NCBI GenBank assembly: GCA_030684355.1
Contig: JAUXTN010000210.1
Location: 1 to 64,000, forward strand
Origin: Pseudomonadota bacterium
GTDB lineage: Bacteria; Myxococcota_A; UBA796; SXON01
Direction: 5' to 3'
Length of the DNA stretch: 64,000 nucleotides
The notes under the pieces are model-generated. The model saw nothing but the letters and a program-made list of their open reading frames with translations. It was not told the DNA's origin and ran no database searches. This document shows, in pieces, positions 17,136 to 28,139 of the stretch. Position numbers and translations under genes: made by a program. How positions within the stretch are numbered: position 1 is the stretch's first letter; each line of letters begins with the position of its first letter.

Positions 17136-18072
17136 CCCCACCCCGCGAGACGCCTCGGACATCCGCTACACCGTGATGGTGGTGCCGGAGGGGGGCCGCG
17201 GCGACATCTGGCAGCTCAGTGTGCCGCTTCGCCGGGTCCGGCAGGGCATCGCGGCGGCGGCGACGGTCCTGGTGGTGCTGGTGGTCCTGGCCGGCATCCA
17301 GGCCGCGACCCTTCCGCGCGTCGTCGCGCACGACCAGCTCGTCGGGGAGAACCTCGCGTTGAAGGCGCGGCTCGACGAAGTGGACCGTCGGATCGCCGAC
17401 CTGCAGCCGTTGGTGGAGCGCGTGCGCACTTACGACGAGCAGCTTCGGGCGATGGAGGCCCGCGAGGCCCTCCCGGGCTTCGGCCCGCTCGACGCCGAGG
17501 ACATGGAGGCCCGCCAGGCGTGGATCGACGGCATCGTCTCTTCGCCGTTGGTGCACGGCGGCGCCCAGAACCCGGACGCCGACGTCGAGGCCCACGTCGC
17601 GGCGCTCGAAGAGGATCTCCGGGCGCTTTCGCCCGGCCTCGAGGACTACCAGGACCTGCTGGCCCAGTTCGACGGCCTCCAGGCGGCGCTCCCGAAGCTC
17701 TGGCCGGTAGACGGCGTGCTCACGTCACCGTTCGGATACCGCCACTCGCCGTTCGGCCGCCGTTGGAAGATGCACACGGGGCTCGACCTCGGGGCCCCCT
17801 ACGGCGCCCCGATCTACGCGACTGCCGACGGGCTCGTGACCTTTGCGGACTGGGACTCGGGGCACGGGCGGACCGTGGTCGTGGATCACGGCCACGAAGT
17901 GACCACTCGTTACTGCCACGCCTCCCGCTTTGTGGTGGGCCAGGGCGATCTGGTCGCTGCGGGCGATGTGATCGCGTTGGTAGGCAGCACGGGGATGAGC
18001 ACGGGCCCGCACCTGCACTTCGAGCTCCTGCTCGAGGGCGAGAAGGTGGATCCCCTCGAATATCTTCCCTGA
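17116..18072 (+). CDS. M23 (LytM) metallopeptidase, membrane-anchored
   Basis: 318 residues starting with GTG 17116 inside the phosphatase gene. One membrane helix at about 40-60, a coiled-coil-like periplasmic stretch (LVGENLALKARLDEVDRRIADL), then a LytM domain: SPFGYRHSPFGRRWKMHTGLDLG (read as two parts, zinc His220 and Asp224) and HLHFEL (His299, His301). The zinc ligands are complete, so it should cleave peptidoglycan cross-bridges or act as an amidase activator. Such anchored M23 genes are often found next to secA in Deltaproteobacteria. Confidence 0.9.
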   Translation: MSTRSRSPTPRDASDIRYTVMVVPEGGRGDIWQLSVPLRRVRQGIAAAATVLVVLVVLAGIQAATLPRVVAHDQLVGENLALKARLDEVDRRIADLQPLVERVRTYDEQLRAMEAREALPGFGPLDAEDMEARQAWIDGIVSSPLVHGGAQNPDADVEAHVAALEEDLRALSPGLEDYQDLLAQFDGLQAALPKLWPVDGVLTSPFGYRHSPFGRRWKMHTGLDLGAPYGAPIYATADGLVTFADWDSGHGRTVVVDHGHEVTTRYCHASRFVVGQGDLVAAGDVIALVGSTGMSTGPHLHFELLLEGEKVDPLEYLP

Positions 18073-18165
18073 TCGAGGGGACGTACGCCCGGCGGTCCGC
18101 GTGGGGCCCGGGGACGCACCTGCGCGTGAATGGGGTTATGCGCGCGGGTTCGTGGAGTACGTCCG

Positions 18166-20916
<2,751 letters not shown>

Positions 20917-21100
20917 CGCCCCGGTTGCCACCAGCCGACGGTTGCGTTAGCTGGCGGTGCCTTCGGGGTCCTCCCGAAGAGATCCACGCCGGGCCACAGG
21001 CTCGCGGTCCTCGGTGCTCCTGTTCGCAGGAGTCGGGCCGCGACCTCCGGCGGTCGCAAAAACCACACGCGCGGGCAACGGCCCGCACCGAGTCAATCCC
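20917..21100 (+). promoter_or_regulatory. Structured leader upstream of rpsB with a series of hairpins
   Basis: The 184-base gap between secA and rpsB contains five stem-loops in a row: about 20927-20961 (imperfect), 20961-20979 (7 bp, CTTCGGG/CCCGAAG), 21017-21032 (6 bp with a TTCG tetraloop), 21040-21057 (6 bp, GCGACC/GGTCGC, followed by five A) and 21071-21086 (6 bp, GCGGGC/GCCCGC). The first may end secA transcription; the others could be an S2-type autoregulatory leader. No classic T tract. Confidence 0.5.
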
Positions 21101-21913
21101 ATGGCAAACGTCTCTCTCCGTGAGCTCCTCGAGGCCGGTGTCCACTTCGGCCACCAGACCCGCCGCTGGAACCCCCGCATGCGCCCGTACATCTACGGGC
21201 AGAAGAACGGGGTCCACATCATCGACATCCAGCAGACCGCTCGCGCTCTGGTGGACGCCTCCCGCTACGTCACGAGCATCGTGAGCCGCGGGCAGCCGGT
21301 GCTCTTCGTCGGCACCAAGCGCGCCGCGCGCGACATCATCTCCGAGGAGGCGCGTCGCTCCCAGATGTTCTTCGTCAACGACCGTTGGCTGGGCGGCACG
21401 CTCACCAACTTCCAGACGGTCAAGAAGTCCATCGAGCGCCTGAACTCCCTCACCAAGGCGCGCACCGAGGGCAAGTTTGAGCAGCTCACCAAGAAGGAAG
21501 CGCTCACGCTGACCCGCGAGATCGAGAAGATGGAGAAGGCCCTCGGCGGCATCAAGGACATGCGCGCCCTCCCCGGCGCCCTGTTCGTGATCGACCCGAA
21601 GAAGGAGCACATCGCCATCAAGGAAGCCGGCAAGCTCGGCATCCCCGTCGTGGCGCTCTGCGACACCAACTGCGATCCCGACGGTATCGACTACGTCATC
21701 CCGGGCAACGACGACGCCATCAAGTCCATCCGCCTCTTCACGGCCGCCATCGCGGATGCCGCGGCGGAAGGCGTGCAGGCCGGTCGCACCGACGCGTCCC
21801 CCATCATCCAGGGCGATGACGGGCGCGGCGTCGAGGTGTACCGCCGCACGGTGGCCGAGGAGCCGGTTGCCGTCGCCCCCGCAGCCGCCCCCACCTCGGA
21901 GTCCGAGGCCTAA
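21101..21913 (+). CDS. rpsB: 30S ribosomal protein S2
   Basis: 270 residues starting MANVSLRELLEAGVHFGHQTRRWNP (quoted in part; the GVHFGHQ motif is diagnostic), with GTKRAARDII, NDRWLGGTLTNF and PGNDDAIKSIRL. S2 joins the 30S subunit last. It begins the rpsB-tsf-pyrH-frr gene order, which is conserved across most bacteria. No strong Shine-Dalgarno is seen before ATG 21101; the structured leader may supply control. Confidence 0.97.
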   Translation: MANVSLRELLEAGVHFGHQTRRWNPRMRPYIYGQKNGVHIIDIQQTARALVDASRYVTSIVSRGQPVLFVGTKRAARDIISEEARRSQMFFVNDRWLGGTLTNFQTVKKSIERLNSLTKARTEGKFEQLTKKEALTLTREIEKMEKALGGIKDMRALPGALFVIDPKKEHIAIKEAGKLGIPVVALCDTNCDPDGIDYVIPGNDDAIKSIRLFTAAIADAAAEGVQAGRTDASPIIQGDDGRGVEVYRRTVAEEPVAVAPAAAPTSESEA

Positions 21914-21948
21914 GCCCGGACCCCGAACGCGAAGAGACCGGAGGAACA

Positions 21949-22605
21949 ATGGCGTCCATGGAACAAATCAAGGATCTGCGCGAGCGCACCGGCGCCGGGA
22001 TCCTCGACTGCAAGAAGGCCCTCGGCGAGTCGTCGGACGACGTCGAGAAGGCCATCGACTGGCTTCGCGCGAAGGGCTTGTCCTCCGCCGCCAAGAAGTC
22101 CGGTCGTGTCGCGAGCGAAGGTCTGGTCGAGGCGTACATCCACGCCGGCGGCAAGATCGGCGTCATCGTCGAGCTCAACTGCGAGACCGACTTCGTGGCG
22201 ATGAACGAGAAGTTCAAGGCGCTCGCGCGCGACGTTGCGATGCACATCGCGGCGGCCGCACCCGAGTACCTCTCGCGCGACGAAGTGCCCGCCGATGCCT
22301 ACGAGAAGGAAAAGGCGGTCCAGCTCGAGAAGACGATGTCCGAGGGCAAGCCCCAGCACATCGCCGCGAAGATCGTCGAAGGCCGCATGAGCAAGTGGTA
22401 CGAGGATGTCTGCCTCCTCGACCAGAAGTACGTGAAGGACGACTCCAAGACGATCGACCAGCTCGTCAAGGAAACCGTCTCGACCATCGGTGAGAACGTC
22501 AAGATCCGCCGCTTCGTCCGCTATGTCATGGGGGAGGGCCTGGAGAAGAAGTCGAATGACTTCGCCGCCGAGGTCGCCGCCCAGGCCGGAATCACGAAGG
22601 CCTGA
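21949..22605 (+). CDS. tsf: Elongation factor Ts
   Basis: 218 residues. The N-terminal UBA-like helix pair (IKDLRERTGAGILDCKKAL) and the EF-Tu contact motif ELNCETDFVA are present. EF-Ts recharges EF-Tu by nucleotide exchange. At 218 residues it is one of the short EF-Ts forms that lack the second half of the core dimerisation region seen in E. coli. Good GGAGGAAC site before ATG 21949; ATG 21958 is an alternative start. Confidence 0.95.
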   Translation: MASMEQIKDLRERTGAGILDCKKALGESSDDVEKAIDWLRAKGLSSAAKKSGRVASEGLVEAYIHAGGKIGVIVELNCETDFVAMNEKFKALARDVAMHIAAAAPEYLSRDEVPADAYEKEKAVQLEKTMSEGKPQHIAAKIVEGRMSKWYEDVCLLDQKYVKDDSKTIDQLVKETVSTIGENVKIRRFVRYVMGEGLEKKSNDFAAEVAAQAGITKA

Positions 22606-22620
22606 AAGTTCGGAGGTAAC

Positions 22621-23346
22621 GTGTCCGGTCCGGTCTACCGCCGAATCCTGCTCAAGCTCTCCGGAGAAATGCTCGCGGGGAACGCGGATTTTGGTATTCA
22701 GCAAGCCGTGCTCGGCCGCTTCGCTGAAGAGGTCATCGAGGTTCACAAGCTCGGTGTCCAGATCGGGATCGTCATTGGCGGCGGGAACATCTTCCGGGGT
22801 GTTCCCGCCTCCGAGGGCGGCATGGACCGCGCGCACGCCGACTACATGGGCATGCTCGCGACCTGCATCAACGCGCTCGCGCTGCAAGACGCGCTCGAGC
22901 AGAAGGGCTGCTACACCCGCGTGATGTCCGCGGTGCGCATCGAGCAGGTGTGTGAGCCCTACATCCGGCGCCGCGCGGTGGCCCACCTCAACAAGGGGCG
23001 GGTGGTCATCTTCGCGGCGGGCACCGGAAATCCCTACTTCAGCACGGACACCGCGGCCTCGCTCCGCGCCGCGGAGATCCACGCGGACGTGATCCTGAAG
23101 GCCACCAAGGTGGACGGGGTCTACGACAAGGATCCCAAGAAGTTCGCGGACGCCGTCCGGTACGAGACCATCACCCACCTCGACGCGCTGAAGCTCGGGT
23201 TGAAGGTGATGGACGCCACGGCGATCAGCCTGTGCATGGAAAACCGCATCCCGCTCATCGTGTTCGACCTCAATCGCCCCGGCAACGTGCGCCGCGTGGT
23301 GATGGGCGAGGCGGTGGGTACCCACGTGAGTTCCCCCCAGCCCTGA
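22621..23346 (+). CDS. pyrH: UMP kinase
   Basis: 241 residues from GTG 22621, with GGAGG four bases before it. Motifs: YRRILLKLSGEML, GIVIGGGNIFRG, FAAGTGNPYFSTDTAASLRA and KATKVDGVYDKDP. It phosphorylates UMP to UDP, feeding CTP synthase (pyrG at 38781) and lipid/peptidoglycan precursors. Hexameric amino-acid-kinase fold. Confidence 0.96.
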   Translation: MSGPVYRRILLKLSGEMLAGNADFGIQQAVLGRFAEEVIEVHKLGVQIGIVIGGGNIFRGVPASEGGMDRAHADYMGMLATCINALALQDALEQKGCYTRVMSAVRIEQVCEPYIRRRAVAHLNKGRVVIFAAGTGNPYFSTDTAASLRAAEIHADVILKATKVDGVYDKDPKKFADAVRYETITHLDALKLGLKVMDATAISLCMENRIPLIVFDLNRPGNVRRVVMGEAVGTHVSSPQP

Positions 23347-23361
23347 CCGGAGGCCACCGCC

Positions 23362-23928
23362 ATGTCCGTTGACGAGTACCTGTCGAGCCTGGGCGACGAC
23401 ATGGACAAGGTGATCGACGCCTTGCGGAGAGAGCTGGTAGGCGTCCGCACCGGCCGGGCGACCCCGAGCCTCATCGAGAACCTCCCGATCTACATCGAGT
23501 CCTACGGGTCGACCATGCCGCTCAAGCAGTGCGGCAACATCACGGCGCCGGACGCTCGGCTCCTGATCGTGAACCCCTGGGACAAGTCGACCCTCCGCGA
23601 CATCGAGCGCGCGATCGCCACCTCCGGCCTCGGCTTCAACCCCGGGAACGATGGGCAGATCATCCGCATCCCCATCCCGCCGCTCACGGGCGAGCGTCGT
23701 CAGGCCCTCGTCAAGATCGTGAAGAAGTCGGCGGAGGACGCCAAGGTGCGCGTGCGCGGCGTCCGTCGCGACTACAACGAGCTCCTGAAGTCCGCCTCGG
23801 ACGACAAGGAGATCACCGAGGACGATCTCAAGCGCGCCCTCGAGAAGGTGCAGCAGGTCACCGACGCCCACGTGAAGAAGGTGGACGACGTGGCGGCGGC
23901 CAAGGAGAAAGAGGTCCTGGAGGTTTGA
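23362..23928 (+). CDS. frr: Ribosome recycling factor
   Basis: 188 residues, the typical family length. The L-shaped triple-helix/sandwich protein is recognisable from LRRELVGVRTGRATPSLIEN, INPWDKS-like VNPWDKSTLRDIERAI and LTGERRQALVKIVKK. With EF-G it splits post-termination ribosomes. GGAGG lies upstream. Its TGA overlaps the TTG start of uppS. Confidence 0.97.
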   Translation: MSVDEYLSSLGDDMDKVIDALRRELVGVRTGRATPSLIENLPIYIESYGSTMPLKQCGNITAPDARLLIVNPWDKSTLRDIERAIATSGLGFNPGNDGQIIRIPIPPLTGERRQALVKIVKKSAEDAKVRVRGVRRDYNELLKSASDDKEITEDDLKRALEKVQQVTDAHVKKVDDVAAAKEKEVLEV

Positions 23929-24662
23929 CCAGCGCCGTCCCCCGCCCAGCGGTTCCTCGCCACCTTGCCATCATCATGGATGGCAATGGGCGCTGGGCGC
24001 AGGCCCGGGGCCTGCCGCGCCTTGCGGGGCACGAGGCAGGCGCGGAGAGCGTGCGGGAGATCACCCGCGCGTGCCGTCAGGCGGGCGTCGAAGCCCTCAC
24101 GCTCTACAGCTTCTCCACCGAGAACTGGCGCCGCCCGGCGGACGAGGTGTCGGGCCTCATGGGTCTCCTCGGCCGCTTCCTGGTCGAGGAGCGTCGCGAG
24201 ATCCTCGACAACGGCATCCGGCTCAACGCGATCGGCCAGCTCGACCGCCTGCCGATGCCCGTCCGGGTGGCGTTGAAGGAGCTCTCGCTCGCCTCGCGCC
24301 ACAACCGTGCGATGACCCTCACATTGGCGCTCTCCTATGGGGGCCGCGCCGAGATCGTCGAGGCCGCGCGTTCCCTCGCGAAGAAGGCCGCGGCCGGCCG
24401 GGTGCGCCCTGACGCCATCGACGAGGACCTCTTCGCCGCCGAGCTCGGCACCGCCGGGCTCCCCGACCCGGACCTCCTCATCCGCACGTCGGGGGAGATG
24501 CGGCTCTCGAATTTCCTGCTCTGGCAGCTCGCCTACGCCGAGATCTACGTGACGGAGACCGCGTGGCCGGACTTCCGGCGCCCGCAATTGGAGGAGGCCT
24601 TCGCCTGCTTCGGGAAGCGCGAGCGTCGCTTCGGGCAGACCAGCGCCCAGGTTCGGAGCTGA
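23925..24662 (+). CDS. uppS: Undecaprenyl diphosphate synthase
   Basis: 245 residues. I place the start at TTG 23925, which overlaps the frr stop and gives the normal N terminus TSAVPRPAVPRHLAIIMDGN, just ahead of the catalytic MDGNGRWAQARG. Other family motifs are YSFSTENWRRP, SYGGRAEI and DLLIRTSGEMRLSNFLLWQ. The enzyme makes the C55 lipid carrier for peptidoglycan and polysaccharide export. Confidence 0.95.
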   Translation: MTSAVPRPAVPRHLAIIMDGNGRWAQARGLPRLAGHEAGAESVREITRACRQAGVEALTLYSFSTENWRRPADEVSGLMGLLGRFLVEERREILDNGIRLNAIGQLDRLPMPVRVALKELSLASRHNRAMTLTLALSYGGRAEIVEAARSLAKKAAAGRVRPDAIDEDLFAAELGTAGLPDPDLLIRTSGEMRLSNFLLWQLAYAEIYVTETAWPDFRRPQLEEAFACFGKRERRFGQTSAQVRS

Positions 24663-25465
24663 TGGCCACCCGGATCATCGCCGGGCTCGTTGGGCTCGCA
24701 TTCGTGGTCCCCATCCTCGTCTGGGGCGGGCCCACGGGGGTGTGGTGGCTGATGCTGCCCTTCCTCGTCATCGCGCTCGACGAGTACGTGCGCATGGCCG
24801 CACCCGAGCTCCCGCTCCTCGAGCGCGTGCTGTATTTGATCGCGGGCGTGGGGCTGGCGGCCGTCGGCGTCCACGCGACGCCGATGCTCCCGATCGTCCT
24901 CGCGCTCCTCTTCATGGCGTGCGTGACGGTCCCGATGTTCGCGCGCCCCGAGGTCGATCTCGCCGCCCGCCAGGCCGTGCGCCTCGGGTTTGGTCTCGTC
25001 TACGTGCCGGTCCTGATGGCCCCCTTGGCGCTCATCCGGATGCAGCCCGACGGGATGGCCCTCATCTTCTATTTGCTCGCCTCGACCTGGCTCGGCGACA
25101 CCGGCGCCTATTTCGCCGGCCGCGCCTTCGGGAAGACGCCCCTGTTTCCCCGTGTCTCCCCGAAGAAGACACGGGAGGGCGTGCTTGGGGGGCTCCTGCT
25201 CGCGGTCGCCGGCGCGGCGCTCATCAAGGTGCTCCTCGCGCCGGACCTCTCCTGGCCCGTCGTGCTCGTGCTCGCGGCGGTGCTCGACAGCGCGGGCGTT
25301 GTCGGCGACCTCGTGGAGTCCATGCTCAAGCGCGCGTTCGGGGTCAAGGACAGCGGCTCGATCATGCCCGGCCACGGCGGCATCCTCGACCGGATCGACT
25401 CCCTCTTGTTCACCGGCCCGCTGCTCTGGGCGGTTCTCCAGGTGCGCCCGCTGCTCGCACCGTGA
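24662..25465 (+). CDS. cdsA: Phosphatidate cytidylyltransferase
   Basis: 267 residues with about seven membrane helices. The C-terminal signature KRAFGVKDSGSIMPGHGG then LDRIDS is diagnostic. It makes CDP-diacylglycerol for phospholipid synthesis. ATG overlaps the uppS stop by one base. In many genomes dxr lies between cdsA and rseP; here rseP follows after 13 bases. Confidence 0.95.
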   Translation: MATRIIAGLVGLAFVVPILVWGGPTGVWWLMLPFLVIALDEYVRMAAPELPLLERVLYLIAGVGLAAVGVHATPMLPIVLALLFMACVTVPMFARPEVDLAARQAVRLGFGLVYVPVLMAPLALIRMQPDGMALIFYLLASTWLGDTGAYFAGRAFGKTPLFPRVSPKKTREGVLGGLLLAVAGAALIKVLLAPDLSWPVVLVLAAVLDSAGVVGDLVESMLKRAFGVKDSGSIMPGHGGILDRIDSLLFTGPLLWAVLQVRPLLAP

Positions 25466-25478
25466 ATACTGAGCACTG

Positions 25479-27158
25479 ATGTTCGCTGTAGGCACCAACC
25501 TCGCCCCTGTCGTTCTTATCGCGGTGCTCATCACCATTCACGAATTCGGCCACTTCATCGTGGCGAAGGCGTGTGGAGTCCGCGTTCGGGTCTTCAGCAT
25601 CGGGATCGGCGGCCGCATGGTCGGCTTCAAGTACGGTGACACCGACTATCGGATCTCCTGGTTTCCCTTCGGCGGCTATGTCCGCATGGCAGGCGCGGAT
25701 CCCTTCATGGAGGGCGGCGCCGACGAGGACGATCCGCGCGCGGAGGGGGCCTTCATGGCCCAGCCGGCCTGGAAGCGCCTGCTGATCGTGTTCGCCGGCC
25801 CGGCGATGAACCTCGCGCTGCCGTTCGTCGTCTTCACCACGCTGAAGATGGCGGGCGAGCCGCAGCCCCGCGCCGACGTGGGGGCGGTGTACGCCGGGGG
25901 CGGCGCCGAGGCCGGGGGCCTCTTGCCGGAGGACCGCATCGTGTCGGTCGAGGGCTCGCCCACGCTCACCTGGGCCGACCTGAGCGAGGCCTTCGCATCG
26001 AGCACGGGCGACACCGTCGACCTCGTGGTGGACCGCGGCGGTCAGCAGGTGGCCCTGGCCCTCCCCGTCGGGAAGGGGGACTACGGCGACTCCCGGGAGC
26101 CGGGCGACTTTGGCATCACGAGCATCGCCCCGGACGCGACGGTCGCCGTCGACGATCCCGCGTCGCCAGCGGGCAAGGCGGGCCTACACACGGGGGACCT
26201 CCTCGTGAGCGTCGCGGGACAGCCCGTGCGGAACTGGAACGAGGTCCGGCGGATCCTCGTCGAGGCCACCGGGAGCGAGGTCCCCATCACGGTGCGCCGC
26301 GCCGCGACCGACGAGGACGGCCCCACGGTCGACCTGAGCCTGCGCCGGAACCCCGCGTGGGCGCCGGTGGCGACACCGGCCGACGACGAGCTGTGGCAGA
26401 CCTGGGGCCTCGCGAGCGCGATGGTCACCGTCGGCAAGTTCGTGGACGGCGGCTCGGCCGCGCAGGACGCGGGCGTCAAGGAGGGTGACCGCATCCTCAT
26501 GATCGACGCCCAGCCCATCCGCGTCTGGCGAGATGTCGTGCTTGCCGTCGTCGCGACGGCCACGGGCGAGGGCAGCAAGCAGACGACGCGGGAGATGCTC
26601 GTCACGGTGCGGCGGGCCGGCCAGGTTCGCGAGATCGCCGTCACGCCCAAGGTCATCGAGGACACCGACGAGTTCGGCACCTACCGGTGGCGCCCGCTCC
26701 TCGGCATCAGCTACGGCGGCACCAACGTCGCGCCGCCCCTGATCCCGCGGCCGTACCCGTTCCCCGAGGCCCTCGCTCGCGCGAGCGACGAGGTCGTGCT
26801 GGTCTCGGGCATGATCGTCGAGACCCTCGGCAAGCTCACGACCGGCGAGGCCGCCCCGCAGGACACCCTCGGCGGTCCCGTCGAGATGATCCGCCAGGCC
26901 AAGGCCGCCGCCGAGCGCGGAATCTTCGACTGGGCACGCCTCCTCGGCTTGTTCTCGATCAGCCTGGGGATCATCAACCTCCTCCCGATCCCGGTCCTCG
27001 ATGGCGGGCAGATCGTCATGTACGTGGCCGAGTGGGTCCGCGGCCGCCCGCTTCCCCTCGTGCTCCGCGAGCGCGCGCAGCAGGCCGGCGTGATCTTCCT
27101 GGTCCTGCTCATGCTGTTCGTCCTCGTGTTCGACATCCACCGCGCCGCGGTCGGCTGA
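25479..27158 (+). CDS. rseP: Site-2 intramembrane zinc metalloprotease RseP
   Basis: 559 residues, longer than the roughly 450 of E. coli RseP. HEFGH at residues 21-25 in the first membrane helix and the distal NLLPIPVLDGGQI supply the zinc site. Between them lie at least two, perhaps three, PDZ-like domains (VDDPASPAGKAGLHTGDLLVS; VDGGSAAQDAGVKEGDRILM). The extra length comes from this PDZ region. RseP-type enzymes cut anti-sigma factors and leftover signal peptides. Confidence 0.93.
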   Translation: MFAVGTNLAPVVLIAVLITIHEFGHFIVAKACGVRVRVFSIGIGGRMVGFKYGDTDYRISWFPFGGYVRMAGADPFMEGGADEDDPRAEGAFMAQPAWKRLLIVFAGPAMNLALPFVVFTTLKMAGEPQPRADVGAVYAGGGAEAGGLLPEDRIVSVEGSPTLTWADLSEAFASSTGDTVDLVVDRGGQQVALALPVGKGDYGDSREPGDFGITSIAPDATVAVDDPASPAGKAGLHTGDLLVSVAGQPVRNWNEVRRILVEATGSEVPITVRRAATDEDGPTVDLSLRRNPAWAPVATPADDELWQTWGLASAMVTVGKFVDGGSAAQDAGVKEGDRILMIDAQPIRVWRDVVLAVVATATGEGSKQTTREMLVTVRRAGQVREIAVTPKVIEDTDEFGTYRWRPLLGISYGGTNVAPPLIPRPYPFPEALARASDEVVLVSGMIVETLGKLTTGEAAPQDTLGGPVEMIRQAKAAAERGIFDWARLLGLFSISLGIINLLPIPVLDGGQIVMYVAEWVRGRPLPLVLRERAQQAGVIFLVLLMLFVLVFDIHRAAVG

Positions 27159-27793
27159 TGCGCATCCTCCTCGTCGACACCGCCGGACCGGTGGTCGGCC
27201 TCGCGGCGTTCCAGGACGACCGCGTGGCCTACGTCGCCTCCGCGCGCGTGACCGCCGGCACGGAGGTCTGGCTTGAGGCAAATCTCGCCGCCGCCCTCGA
27301 TGCCCTCGGCGGGCTCGACCGGGTCGCGGTCACGGTAGGGCCCGGCACCTTCACCGGCATCCGGGTCGGCGTCGCCGCGGCCCTGGGTCTCGCGTTCGCC
27401 CGCGGGGTCGGCGTCGTGTCCCTGTCCTCGTTGGCGTTGCGCGCCTGCCTCGCGCCCGGCGAGCCGCGGGTCCTGGCGCTGCTCGACGCGCGGAAGGGCA
27501 GGGTCTACGGGGGCTGGTTCGACACCTGCGGAGCCGTGCCCGTCCCGCTCGGGGAGGAGCTCGACGTGACGGTCGACATCGCCGCGCAAGGCGCACCCGG
27601 CGTGGCGGTGGGGGAGGGGGCGGCCGTCTTTTCCGCCGCCGTGAAGGCCGCGGGCCATCGGCTGCACGCCGACGCTTCCGACTCGCCTGTCGCCTTCGGC
27701 GCGACCCTCTGCCGCTCATCGGAGGTTGGTTCGCCAGAAACCGTGGGTCTACGGTATCTTCGCGAACCAGACGCGCGTCCGTCGCACGTTTGA
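27158..27793 (+). CDS. tsaB: tRNA t6A biosynthesis subunit TsaB
   Basis: 211 residues. MRILLVDTAGPVVGLA and TVGPGTFTGIRVGVAAALGLA identify TsaB, the inactive TsaD paralogue that scaffolds the TsaB-TsaD-TsaE complex. ATG overlaps the rseP stop (TGATG). The C terminus (VGLRYLREPDA) retains the usual Y-L-R end. Its partner tsaD lies 12 kb upstream in the same orientation. Confidence 0.92.
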   Translation: MRILLVDTAGPVVGLAAFQDDRVAYVASARVTAGTEVWLEANLAAALDALGGLDRVAVTVGPGTFTGIRVGVAAALGLAFARGVGVVSLSSLALRACLAPGEPRVLALLDARKGRVYGGWFDTCGAVPVPLGEELDVTVDIAAQGAPGVAVGEGAAVFSAAVKAAGHRLHADASDSPVAFGATLCRSSEVGSPETVGLRYLREPDARPSHV

Positions 27794-27819
27794 CAGTTCC
27801 AAACGCGTTTCGGTAGACT
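27790..27819 (+). promoter_or_regulatory. Sigma-70-type promoter (TTGACA-18-TAGACT)
   Basis: A consensus -35 TTGACA (27790-27795) overlaps the tsaB stop; an 18-base spacer leads to TAGACT (27814-27819). Transcription would start about 20 bases before the ATG at 27848. This is the best-matching housekeeping promoter in the window and separates the YdcH-like gene from the upstream block. Confidence 0.7.
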
Positions 27820-27847
27820 CCCCGTGCAACCTTGGACGAGAGGTCTC

Positions 27848-28072
27848 ATGGAAGCCACGGAACTCGATCTGATCAACCGCCTCACCACCTCCCACGACGA
27901 GCTTCGCCACCTCTACGGCAAGCACCAGGACTACGAAAGGGAGCTCGGGCGGTTGGAGCGCATCCGCTACCCTTCGGAGGCGGAACGGCGCGAGATCAAT
28001 CGGATCAAGCGTCTGAAGCTGCGCGGCAAGGACCGCATCCAGACCATCATCGCGACTCACCGCGAAGCCTAG
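27848..28072 (+). CDS. YdcH/DUF465-like small protein
   Basis: 74 residues, predicted as a single helical hairpin: an N-terminal helix with LRHLYGKHQDYERELGRLERI and a strongly basic second helix (REINRIKRLKLRGKDRIQTI). The HxxLD-like start, charge pattern and length match DUF465/YdcH proteins, whose function is unknown. GAGAGG lies ahead of ATG 27848, and it has its own strong promoter. Confidence 0.7.
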   Translation: MEATELDLINRLTTSHDELRHLYGKHQDYERELGRLERIRYPSEAERREINRIKRLKLRGKDRIQTIIATHREA

Positions 28073-28139
28073 CGTCATCGGGCGTCAAGCGGACGAGCCG
28101 GCGCCCCACACCTGCCACTTCCCGGGATAGGTGCCGGCG

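Noticed and set aside
21040..21062. Hairpin followed by five A as a terminator on the minus strand
   Set aside because: No minus-strand gene runs into this place from the right; it is better seen as part of the rpsB leader.
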